From Raffaelea ambrosiae (taxonomy: Eukaryota; Ascomycota; Sordariomycetes; Ophiostomatales; Ophiostomataceae), in the NCBI GenBank assembly GCA_002778195.1, contig PCDI01000005.1:2623744-2687743 (forward strand): a DNA stretch of 64,000 nucleotides. The letters run 5' to 3'. Shown one piece after another: positions 10,698 through 21,613 of the stretch (its first letter is position 1; every line of letters begins with the position of its first letter). The translations under genes were made by a program, and so were the position numbers. The notes beneath the pieces are model-generated. The model worked only from the letters and a program-made list of their open reading frames with translations, did no database searches and was not told the origin of the DNA.

Positions 10698-13336
10698 ATG
10701 GACGCTCTGGCGAACCATTCGGGCTCCACGACGCCCCTCCAGGCGGCCACGCCCGAACGCGTCAATCAGCAGCGTGAGTCGCTGCTGTTCACCGCCGGAC
10801 ATTCTGGCCACGATCTGGGCCCGGGCCTAGATGGCATTGGCAATGGAGGCAGCAACAACACGTCACCGACGCGAGGCGGCATCCGCATCAGCACGTCCGT
10901 CGTCGACAAGATCAGTCAGTTTAACTCGCTGTCCATGTCGATGCAGTCGAAGCAGCTGGAGCGGAAGACGGCCGATGCGGCACTGAAGCGGGCCATGGTC
11001 GGCCGTGAGGAGGCCGAGTCCGAGATGCGGCGATACCGTGATGAGGTGCGACAGCTGCGCAAGCAGGTCGAGGAGGGGCAGGGGCGAGAACGCCGCGTTG
11101 GCGAGCGGCTCGAGACAGTCATGGTGAGAACGCACTTCTCGAAGCAGACGACCATTCATCTCAATTCCTGCTATTTGCTGACAGTTCAAACAAGGAAAAC
11201 TACGGACGAGCCAAGGAAACTCATGCCCACACACAGGCCCTCTGGGAGAAGGAAATTCGGCGCGCACGCAAGGAAACGTTCAAGTCACAGAGCGTCATTG
11301 TGCGCCTGCAAGAAGAACTCAAGGCAGCTCGGATGAGCGCCAAGTCGGCCGAGGACGCTCTGGAACACGAGAAGCAGCGAAGCCAGGCGCGCGAGCAGGA
11401 AGCCTTCCAGGCCCGCTACGAGCTGGTCGGGTGCCAGGAGGAGCTGGAGCAGGCTTTGCAGAACATCAAGATGCTCGAGCAAGAGCGGGACGCCTTCAAG
11501 AGCCTGGCCAAATCAGAAGAGGACGTTGCGCGGATCGCCTCCGAAGGCCGACTGCCCCTCCCACCACCAGACGCCGACGAAGAGTCACTAGAGGAGGTCG
11601 AGAAGGAAGCCGAGAACAACAAACCTCAGGAGGTCGAGGACGACCACGAAGACAGCCGAGAGGAGCCGCAAAGCGACCTCGAGGACCTTGTCGTCCCCAA
11701 GCGGAAGAACAACAAGAACAAGCCGCGCGTGTCGTCCGTGGCGCTGCTCGACATCAAGTCGTCAGCCACGAGCGAGGCCGAAATTGAGGAGCTGACGCGG
11801 CTGTGGCAGTGGGAGAAGCAGCGTGCCAACCGGGCGACTGACCTGGTCGAATACCTCGAGGCCGAGTGTCATCTGCGTGCCTGCTCATGCATGAAGAAGC
11901 GGCCCCGGGCGAGCACGGTTCGCGACTCGGCACGGAAGCGACCGAACCTGGACATGGCTGACGGTGGCGACCGCATGCTTCTTAGCGAGAAGGCTGCGGG
12001 TCTGTCCTCGCCGTCAGAAAAGGTTCGGGTCAACATGCCGTCACCTGTGCGTGCCGCAGCAGCAGCCCAAGAAAATGACACACCGAAGCCGCAGCACAAG
12101 AAGAAGGCGCCCAGATTGAGCACCGTCTTCATTCCCGAGGAGGGTGTTTTTCGGACCGTGTCGCAACAGATCGCCGAGGAAATGGAGGCGGCAGAAACCG
12201 CTGTTGTCCTGAAGGAGCCCGTCGAGGAGGAAGAGCCGGCTGAGGCGCCGGCCGAGGTGTCGGGTGAGGCGATGCGGGGAAACGGGACTGAGCCAGAGGA
12301 GATTCAGGAGCCGGACTCCGGTCACCACGATGATGCCGATACTACTGTGGGCGACATCACCAGACACACAGCAGACCGCAGCATGTATGCACGCACGCCA
12401 TCCGTGGATCCGCCTTCGTTTGCCCTGCTCGCGCAGGAGCGCACCTCTCTCCTCTCTCTGCTCGACGCGCCACACCGGCAGGAGCTGGAGCCGCCCATCA
12501 ACTTCCATGTTCCGACCACACCAGCTCCCCACGCGGATGCACAGATGCAGCGCATGGAAACTGCCTCGGTTCTCATCGCCAACAATGGCGCCCACGAGGC
12601 TGCGGACGTGACAATGGTGGATGTGCAGGAGGAACAGCTACAGCAGCATCGGGTGGTAGCAGTCAACGAGCCGCGGGAGTCGGATGTTACGGCCATCTTC
12701 TCGCGTAGTCGGCGACACGAACAACGCGCTCCGCACCAGGAGAGACAAGCCGCGGAGGAAGTCGTGATCTTGGAGGATGCTTCCAATGCCATGGACATGC
12801 TGCCCGTGGAGACGCCACAGGATATTCCGATGGAGAACCCAATGGGGAGCCAAATGGAGACATCCTTGGAGACGCCCCTGGCGCAGCAGCCGTATGGACG
12901 GCCCCCCACTGCCGCATCCGTGTATTCCTCGCAGACCACGACGACCAGGGTGCCTCTCCGTGAGGAGACCGGCGACGTGACCCTAGCTAAGCGCATCCTC
13001 GCGGCCCAGCGGACACCCATCCACAAGACAATGCCGTCGTACGACAATATCAACAGTGACGGCAGCAACACCGCCAGCTTCGACGTGAACAACCCGGCTA
13101 TGACGCCGACGATGACGCGCGAAGAGTGCCTGGCTCAGATTCGCGAGCGGCGCGGAAGGGCGCGGAGTGCCCATGCCACGACGGGCGGTAACAACACGAC
13201 GACCACGACGACGACAGCTGATGCTAAGGGCCATGCAGCCGTCGCGCCGAGGCGGCCCGTGACACCAGGCAAGGAGCGCCGGGAGGTGAGCGCACCAGTT
13301 GGCCGCTTGGCGAGTGCACGCCGCGTGCGGTCATGA
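10698..13336 (+). CDS. Large coiled-coil protein, function unknown
   Basis: Two exons (10698-11123 and 11195-13336) give 855 residues. The intron has donor GTGAGA and an AG acceptor, and the phase 0 join gives ETVM-ENYGRAKE, which carries on the heptad-like pattern. Residues 1-70 are Ser, Thr and Gly-rich. About 75-270 is a long charged coiled coil (QLERKTADAALKRAMVGREE, then many E/K/Q/A/L repeats). It is followed by an acidic linker with DADEESLEEVEKEAE and a second helical block with LTRLWQWEKQRANRATDLVEYLEAEC and a Cys-rich turn (CHLRACSCMKK). The C-terminal half is low-complexity, with short conserved-looking islands (RLSTVFIPEEGVFRTVSQQ; TREECLAQIRERRGRAR). The layout recalls spindle-pole, septum or cytoskeletal scaffold proteins, but no domain was recognised and no function is claimed. 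Confidence 0.75.
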
Positions 13337-13700
13337 ACGTTTTGACGGGGCGAGTGAGATGGTTAATGAGAGGTGGCCCTCTGTGTCTTGCTGGAGAAGT
13401 GTATTGAGGATGGGATTTCGGGGGGGAGGGAGGGGGGGGATTGCTCATGTATGTTTAATGTTGCCGGACGACAGAATGTTTGTTAAAGAGTTTCTTTTTT
13501 TTCTCCATGTTATCCGGGGGACGATCAAAACGAACGACTTTGAGCGCTGCATTGCTTGGGGCGTTTCGGAGAAGGAACAAAGGGAAAAGAAAGTGAAGGA
13601 TTTCTTATTTTTTTTCTGGTTTCTTGGTATCTTTTAATAAGATTTTCTTTTATTATTTGGGGATATTTTTCTTGCTTTTTTATCTCTCTTTGTGGTTGGT
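13337..13700. other. 3' region of the coiled-coil gene
   Basis: T-rich sequence with G runs and no supported gene. It probably holds the 3' end of the upstream plus-strand gene and, if the small minus-strand gene next door is real, its convergent 3' end. Confidence 0.45.
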
Positions 13701-14062
13701 TCACCAGTCGTCACCGTCGCTGCCCGATCCTTGCGTTTCTGGACGCCAGTCGCGTGGCACGCGGCAGGTATCGTCGATGCCATAGGGCCGGCTGGTGGCC
13801 TTGTGCATCCGCCGGTCGGTCTCGAAGCCGTGCGGGTTCGCGGCGAAAGGGTTCGTCCTTGCGAACAGTCTAGCGGCGCTGTCAGGCATTGCGGTCGGTA
13901 ACGGTCTCGGTTCTAGTCTCAGTCGCGGGCGAGCTGGGCTCCTCATCCGAGCTCGGGGAAGAGTTTCTTCACTTCGGCCGAGACGGCCTCCCCGGGCCGC
14001 TTCTCGTCTGTCGTGCCGCTGATGCCCATCTTCTCCTGGTGCAGACGCTTTCCGGACCCCAT
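13701..14062 (-). pseudogene. Possible small gene, coding signal split between frames
   Basis: On the minus strand an ATG at 14062 opens a 39-codon frame (begins MGSGKRLHQEKMGIS, ends VKKLFPELG) that stops at 13943. Immediately after, a second frame reads protein-like sequence (SSDEEPSSPATETRTETV) to a stop at 13882. A third frame continues (RLFARTNPFAANPHGFETD and onward) to a stop at 13701. There is no room for introns between the first two segments. An acceptor-like CAG just upstream of the ATG (about 14079) and a possible short exon near 14187 (MAGN) suggest that the first segment could also be a spliced exon. It may be a small intact protein with a coincidental 3' reading pattern, a frameshifted gene, or a sequence error. 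The family was not recognised. Confidence 0.3.
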
Positions 14063-14108
14063 TGATCCGGCCTGTGTTGCTGATTTCAGCCATCAACTCT
14101 ATTCTCAA

Positions 14109-14129
14109 CCCCCCCCCCCCCCCCCCCCC
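14109..14129 (+). repeat. Poly-C tract
   Basis: A run of 21 C, followed closely by a run of T. Homopolymers of this length are prone to length errors, which matters because the small minus-strand gene candidate lies next to it. Confidence 0.85.
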
Positions 14130-14833
14130 TATTTTTTTTTTCTTTTGGTTTGGCTCGTCCACATTGCCTGCCATCCCAATCAATAACACAACGCGGACTA
14201 TCTCAAGAGGCGGGAAGACAAAAACTGAGCTTAAGCTTTCTCGCCAACATGGCCCCCACAAGACTTCTTAGCCACGGCTCTTTGTTGCATTGGGTTAATT
14301 AGAAAACATGCTTGTCAAGAGACTTCCTTTTTTTTTGTCTTGCCAAAATAGAAAAAAAAGGGCTGCTATCAAAACAAGTTGGTTCTGAAAGGAAAGGCTG
14401 GCCGTGATCTTCTTGCTAGTACAAACAGACGTATATCAAAACAACAGGCGTGAAAAAAAATTGATGCCAGGAGACAATATCAACCCCGAAAGCAACATTA
14501 GAAGATACATGAGACGAGGTAAGAAAAGAGAGAGCTCGCTTGCGGTGCAAAAATCAAAAATCAAAAATCAAAAATCAGATCGCCAAAATTTTGTAGAAAA
14601 AGACAGACAAGAATCCAAAAAAAAAAAACAATCCAAACAGAGGGATATCGTGCGAAATGCAAAACGACTCACAGCAAGCATATTCGCATATCGCTGATGC
14701 ACAAATCAATGTGCCTTCCCATATCAATCACACACAGCCCCCAATTCAAGAAAATGCCCCTCACACACTCGTATACGCTTCCATCACTTTGTCTCTCCCA
14801 CCCCTGGGCTATTGGGCCCTGGGCCCTGCCCAA
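14130..14833. other. Spacer downstream of the DOCK-family gene
   Basis: No supported gene. It contains A-rich tracts and a short tandem repeat, and would include the 3' untranslated region of the minus-strand DOCK-family gene. Confidence 0.5.
14549..14576 (+). repeat. 7-bp tandem repeat
   Basis: Four perfect copies of CAAAAAT. No coding sequence overlaps it. Confidence 0.85.
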
Positions 14834-17800
14834 TCACTCTTCGTCCACGGCCAGCATCAGCCCGCTGCCCTTGCTTGTCTTGCGACCCAGCCTCAGCAGA
14901 CTCAGGCGTTTGCGCACGATTGCCCTCTTTGACAGGCTCTCCGGATTGCCCGTGCCGTTGCCACCACTCATCATCGCCCCTGACGTAACTGTTGTGCTAG
15001 TGCCAGGCCGAATGCTTCCCTTCCTGTCCACATCCACGCTCTCGCGCACGCCTCGGTCTACGGTCACCCAGTCACCCGCGTTGCTGTTGTTGGTGCTACC
15101 ACCACGCGAGCGGCCAGAAGTGGTGGTCGAGATGCCCTCTGGCGTCTGTGTTGGCAGCGGGGGCAGCTTGTCGCTGTTGCTCCGGAAAAAGCTGCGTCGG
15201 TGCGAATTGTCCTTGCTGCGGCTCCGTCGGCTGTGCTCGCTCGTCGTGTCGCCGTCTCCACCAGCACTGGTGCTAGCGCCGCCACTCGTATTGGTCTTGT
15301 GCAGCTCAGTCGTGCCGTCACCATTGGCATGATGCTCGCTGTCGCCTCGCTTACGGCGCATGCTGCCACCACCGAGGAATGACAGGCGCGTGCCGCGACC
15401 CTGCCGGATCGGCTGAACAGCGGCCGCTTCTTCCACGACCGCACCTCCGCCTGGTGTTGTGCTAATCACTGCAGCTCCATCAACACCTGTACCCATGGTT
15501 GACAGGGCCCTAGACCGGTGCGCCTGCACAGTATCTGTTGCTGAGTTCCGCGGCGGCCAAGTTGGAGAAGAAGTGGGTGTCTCCCGTGGCGGCGGTGGCG
15601 GCGGCGGCGTAAAGACAGCAATCTCCGGCGCAAATGCAAGGTCAAAGTCTAGAAGAGAATCAATGGTTAGCGATTATGGCTCAACGTGCTCACGAGAATC
15701 CGAAATTGCGGGCTTACATTCCGTGAGATCAGCGGCATGGTTCACCAGATTCTCATTGTCGGATTTCGCAAAGAGAGTCAGGCATCGCTTGATCGTGATT
15801 GCGTGGTCGACCAACGCCATCTTGATGGCATTTTCGGGGGGGGTTAGCACGGGCGCCTCCTCCTCTTCGTCCTCGCCGAGCATGTCAACGTCGGCATCCG
15901 AGTCGGAATCCACATCGGCATCACTGCCAGCCTTGCGACCTGGCCGGCCCTGCGGCAGCAACTGTCGATAGGCTGCCACGCTGTGATCCGAGTTGAGGTT
16001 CACCGAGATGCTCACCGCATCGAGAAGAAGCTGCGCCGCTTCTGTTGAGTTGTCGCCCTCGGCGATCTTCTTTTCCACAATGCTGAGCTCAGCGGTCTTG
16101 CGCATGATCCGCTCGACAGCCGTCTCCTTGGCAGTAAGGCGCACCTCCCCAATCGACACAATCTCGCTGCGCCGCAGAATGGTCGGGAACGGCTCCGCGG
16201 TGGCATACACTGTCTTGTCTATGCAGTGCTCGGCCACCGGGCCGCTTGTGTGGCGACGCAGAGATACCGCAAAGTGCTGCGGGTGCGAAGACACGAGATA
16301 GTCACGAATTACTTGCGGTACGCGCGCACGCTGGTAGACCTGATGCGACAGATCCCGGTGCGGGCTGATTGACGAGACGAGCAAGAATTGGCCTTCCACA
16401 ATATCGTCAATCTCCTCAGCAGAGCCCGGACCCAATCCGGGACCATTGCCTGAGCCAATGCGGGAATGATGGCCTGCGCTAGGCGAAGACGGGACAATGA
16501 CAATGTGGGCTGCCGGGTACTGCTCTTGCATGCGGTCCGTGAAAGCGCTGGTGCGCTCGTTGGGTGAGCCTTCGTACACAAACTCCTTGTCGCGAACGCT
16601 GGCAGGAAAGCCGAGGCCCCGGAACACCACGCGGAAGTATTTGGGCACAATGCGGTCGCTCTTCGAAATCGTCTCGTAGACAGTGGCAATGGCCCGCTCC
16701 GTGCGCGCCAGCTTGGCGAAGTCGTACACATTCGTCTCGTATTGCACCTGCAGCTCCTTGTACGCCGCCAGCGCGCTGCTCCATGCTTCGCCCTCCTCGA
16801 AATGCTTGATCATGTCAAAGTAGATGCGCTCCTTGCGCTCAAAGTGTGTCTGCGCAGGGAACTGGGGGTCCATCAAAGCGGGCGCGGTCCGCAGCGGATC
16901 CCAGTCGTACAGCTCAGCATGCAACCGCAGTGCCAGTCCGGCCTCTGTGTAGTTGCGTGATGCCGCTTGCAACGACGCCAGCTGGTGCACATAGCGCACG
17001 AACATCTCCTCCTTCTGCATGTCGCGGAGGAACTCCATGAGACGCAGACGGTTGATCAGATGAGATGCTTCCCCAGATGCCGAAACACCTCCCATGGCTC
17101 CACCACCGGCAGCACCTCCGCCGTCACCGCCATGCACGGCAACCAAAAGGTCGAGGAATTCGTCAATCGTGGCAATCAACTCGCGAAGAGTTGTGTACAG
17201 CGGTTCGTCGGGCGCATCGGTCAGACCGGCAAAGCGTTCTAGCAGCTCGGTCACAAACAGTTTTTGCAAGATGCTCTCGGTCAGTGGTTTTGTCTTGAAA
17301 TGGTGATCGAGATAATCGATGATCTCGGCTTGAATGAGAGCCAGATCTTCGCTGAGTGTCCACTCGCTGACAATCATTGTCTGGAGCACCTCGACAGCCA
17401 CGCGACGCAGGCCTTCGTGCACACTCAGACACAGCTCAACGACGGGGCCCACCAACGCCGGCACATACTGCACTTGGTAGCCGCCCACCTTGCTGAGGCC
17501 AAAGCGCTGTCGTTCATCGAGTGTCGTATCCCAGCCAATGGCCTCCCATGTACGGCGGAGCAGCTCGGCTCCATGCTCACGCACATCGCCTGCAATCTTC
17601 CAGACAGCGCGGCGTTTCTGTTCCGGGAACGTTTCCAGAGCCAAGGAAGGGCTGCTGACAAGTGTCAGCAGCGTTGTGAACATGAGCTTCCACAGTTCGG
17701 TGTTGAAACTCTCGGCATCGTCAGGATCGGGCAGAAAGCTCTCCAGGAGGATAGTCGCCAGGTATTGCAGTGAGCGCATCGTCGACTTGTGGTGGAAGAT

Positions 17801-20800
17801 GTGCACACTGAGCCAGCAAGATGGGAAGGCCTCGCCACGCAAGATGCTCATGTGTACACGCAACATATTTTCGACAATCTCCCCTAGGTCGCCATCGGCA
17901 AGTTCGAGCTGCATGCCGCTTGGCGAGTTGGAAAGGGCTGAGAGAACAGCCGACAGCTCAACCAAAGCTTCATCAAAGTGCAAATTCTGTTGCTGCTGCT
18001 GCTGCTGCTGTAGTTGTGCGTCGGTCCGGCTCCAGCGTCCGTTTGGAGCTTCCTCGGATCTCTCATCGGGTGATGCGATCGGTTTGGACGGAAATGGATA
18101 CTGCGTGGGGAACAGTAGCGACAAGCGGGCCCGTGTTGCTTTTGTTGTGTCGTTCGCGGTAGCTGCTTGCGCGGTGTCATCTGCCAGTTTGATGCAAAGG
18201 TAGGAATCCAAAATCTTGGGGATGTAATCCGGAATTTCGGGGCCCAGGTAGTCGACCTGACTGGCTAGGATGGAGCAGCACAGCCGCACCTGATCTCGCC
18301 ATTGTTCGGTCACCTCTTCGGTCAGACCCCAGTGGGGTGCAATCCATCGGACGGTGTTGGTGTTCAGCGCCGATCTCTGCTCGGGGTTCGAGAAGATCTG
18401 GAGGCGAGAATAGTTGATGATGAGCACGAGCTTGTACAATATCAGCTTGCCCTTAACATCAGAACAGGCATCCATAAAGTCAATGGCAATGTGCAGGATC
18501 TCCTCGGTGGTGAGAAGCCCGGCCAGTTCAGGCAGCCATGTGTGGAAGTGTTGGACGGCCAAGGTCTGGCTGCCGACCAGGACGGGCGCGGTGTTGCGCA
18601 TCATGGACTCCAGGGCCTTGAAGATGGTCTGCAGGTTCCGGGTGAAACTGGGACTCGTGCTTGTGATGCCAATGCCGGCTTCCTTGACACGCTGTTGGTC
18701 GCGTGCATGAGTGATGAACTTGAGAATGTGACGGACAACCTTGAACGTGGCTCGGAGCTTTCTTGACGTCTCGGGCTCGGTGGGCTTGGACAAGAGCCGC
18801 GTGAATGACCGCACGAGGCACGGCGTCGCGAAGGGATAGTTGAACTTGGTTTCGGCGTACTGGTCGACAAGAGGGCCGAGGTTGAACCGGCGATCGTGGA
18901 CAATGTCGAGAACACGCACCAGGGCCGTGAAAACGAGATCTTCGTACTCATCATTGCCGGCGTATTCAACAAGAATGGCAAACAGCGCGTCGAGGACGTC
19001 GCTCAGCAACTTGACGACTTCGATTTCGGGCACGAAAATCAATTGCTGGAGCAGGCCGGGAATGGTGTCCTTGGGCACATCCTTCCACCTGAGCAGGCCA
19101 AGAACAACACGGTCCTGAGAGAACCGGGTGCTGCAGAGATACGACTCGATCCGTAGAGTGGCCAGAGGTCCAGTCACCTCCGTCTGGGTCTCGCCGCGGG
19201 CCTTGGCACTCCAAGGTAGGGACAGGTAGCCACCGCCACCACCGCCACCACGGCCTTGGGACGAGACCGGCCGCGGTTGAGGTGCGACAGTGTGCTCGTC
19301 CACCCGGTACATCATCAGGCCATGGGCCCCATCGTGCACAAATGCGGACTGATCCCAGAGCGGCAGATAGGCGACGGCGAACGGTGGGTTTGGCATGTCT
19401 GCCAAGAACAGGACGACGTGGGCCGATGAGACGTCCTGGGGCACCATGGACAGGCGGAGGGTCTGCTGCCAGCCCTCGCCTCTGTCGACGGCCACGGAAC
19501 GCCAGGTGCTGAGGCCTTCGCCATTGGAAAAGGGATAGATGCAGCCGTCGACCCGCTCGCCAGACGAGCGGCGGACTTCGACAGTCAGCTGAAGGCTGTT
19601 GCCCTGCAAGCCGTTCGGTAGGGGGCCCGGGCTTGCGCCATAACGCGACAGGAGGACCTGGCGACTGAGCATGGCGTCGTGGATGGTGAGGTAGATGTCG
19701 GACCGTGGCTTGGTCGGGGCGCCAGAAAAGCCCATCTTGTTCGTCCTGCCGACGCCGGAAAGAAGGGTGGGTGTCGCCTTGATCAGAGCGTCGGCGTCCT
19801 TGTGGCTAAAAGCGTGCAGGTGCACCTGGACACGCTCCCCGCCGCGAGACTTCTCAAAGTGGCCGGATCTGCTCAGAATCAGATCCTTGACGACAGGGTT
19901 CCAGTCGTCACCCATCAGCTTCTCGTCTCCGCGGCTCCGATCGGCCGGCGTCCAGATATTGATAAAGTGCTCTGCTTCTTCGTATTGCCGCTTCATGAGG
20001 GCGTTCAGCTTCAGGACACCAACACCAATTGTTCTGTCTGCTGTCATGCTCTTTTGCATCTGCGGGCTGTCCAGCGAGCCTAGGCTGCCGCTTCTCGAGT
20101 TCGGTGTGCTTGGGTAGCCGTCCCTGCTACCAGCAGCGCTGTCCGAGCCAGTCGGCCGGTCTTCTGCTTGCTCGCTCAGAGGGTCCAATTTTGCGTGATG
20201 GCCGCCGCTGGAATGAGAGGTATGGATGCCCTTTCCGGGAAACATCATGCTTCTTCGGGAAGATGGCTTGTGGCTCGAAAGAGGCGGCCGCGATGGATCC
20301 TTGGACACGCCGGGACCGGCAGAAGAACTGGTGCCATGGCTGGTCACAGACCACGAGCCAGACCGCGAAACAGACTTGCTGTTGGCGTGAGAAAGGGGCG
20401 GGACGGCTACTTGCCGGGTGGAGCGTACGGTTACGACGAGAAATAGTTCGGAATCAACGGCGGGTGCTTCCCCAATGTCGGCGGAAGAGAGGTCGGTGAA
20501 GAGAGTGCGCAACGGCTCGCTGTGGGCGAGATAACCGAGATGCACAGCTGGGGGTGTGTTGATGATGTAGCTCTCGGACAGGCGCACCAGGTTGCCACCG
20601 ACACGCCCGACGAGGCTGAGAACCAGGGTTGTGGGGTCGTGGGAAGCACCTGCGAACCCTTTGACGTCGACGAGGAGGTGGTGCAGGGCGGTGGGCTCAA
20701 CATGTGGCACGGGCGGCTCGTTAAGCATGCTCATGATGGACTGCAGCTGGGTGATTTCGACAACGGAGTCGTCGCCGGTCAATATGCGACCACGCTCAGA

Positions 20801-21613
20801 CGGATCGCGCACAATGACCTCGCCGCCGCACAGCTTGTTGACGCGCACCATGTTCCAGACGGTCTTTTCGCGCAGCAGGTCGTACTCCCAGCTGGTCAGG
20901 ACGTTGTGCAGAAACTGCTGGCGCGCCAGGTTGAGGGACGAAATGAGCTGGGAAAGGGTATCGAGCTTGTGGTACTGGCGGGACAGGAGGAGCTCGTGCA
21001 GGTTGGTGGAGTGCCATTCGCGCAAACACGATGCGATCTCGTCGATGAGTGGTTCGGCAGCCGAGGTCGGCGTCTCGTCGCCGATCTTGAGCATGGGCAC
21101 GGGTGCCTGGGGTCGCGGGGTGTTGGGGTCGCGCTTCACGGGTACGGACAGGCGGCCCGGTGTGGAAATGGCCGCAGAAGGGGCGCCTCTTCTCTTCTTG
21201 TGCGCCAAGCCGCTCTTTGCTGAATCGCTGCCCCGTTTCACACGCCCAGTTCTGTCTCGGTAGTCGTCGTAGACGTCTGCAGCCTCTCCTTCCCCTTCTT
21301 GCTCCTCCTCCTCCTCCTCAATGACGCCATCGCTGTCGTCAGACTCGCCCAGCAGTTCGCGTACCTCAACACAGCTCCGGGGGAAGATGCCGCTGAAGAC
21401 GCGGGCCTCGAGGGTCTGGCCCTTGACAGATGTCAGCCCGGCCAGCAGACTGGGCGGCTTTAGCAGGTAGCCACGCAGCCAGCTGCCGTCCGGTGTCTCC
21501 TCGATGATATAGAGCTCATCTCCAATCTCCAGCACAAGATCTTCGGGGTGGGACGCGGAAAAGGGGTATGTCGCGACAGCGAAGGCGATATGAGGCAACG
21601 GTTGCCAGGGCAT
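14834..21613 (-). CDS. DOCK-family guanine nucleotide exchange factor (SH3, DHR-1, DHR-2)
   Basis: Two exons (21613-15718 and 15648-14834) give 2236 residues. The intron has donor GTAAGC and acceptor TAG, and the join gives DLTEYFDLAFAPE. The ATG at 21613 is preferred because the open frame further upstream has no ATG. Residues about 9-88 are an SH3 domain (AVATYPFSA, DELYIIEE, SWLRGYL, GIFPRSCVEV), followed by an acidic run. A DHR-1/C2 domain spans about 635-830 (DIYLTIHDAML, LQLTVEVR, CIYPFSNGEG). A helical middle carries poly-Gln near residue 1200. The DHR-2 catalytic region spans about 1520-1960 (FRVVFRGLGFPA, DKEFVYEGSPNERTSAF, TILRRSEIVSI, AVERIMRKT). The last 270 residues are Pro, Ser, Thr and Gly-rich tail. 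In yeast the equivalent Dck1 pairs with the ELMO protein Lmo1 and acts on a Rac/Rho5-type GTPase; that role is inferred here. No ELMO gene is in the window. Confidence 0.93.
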
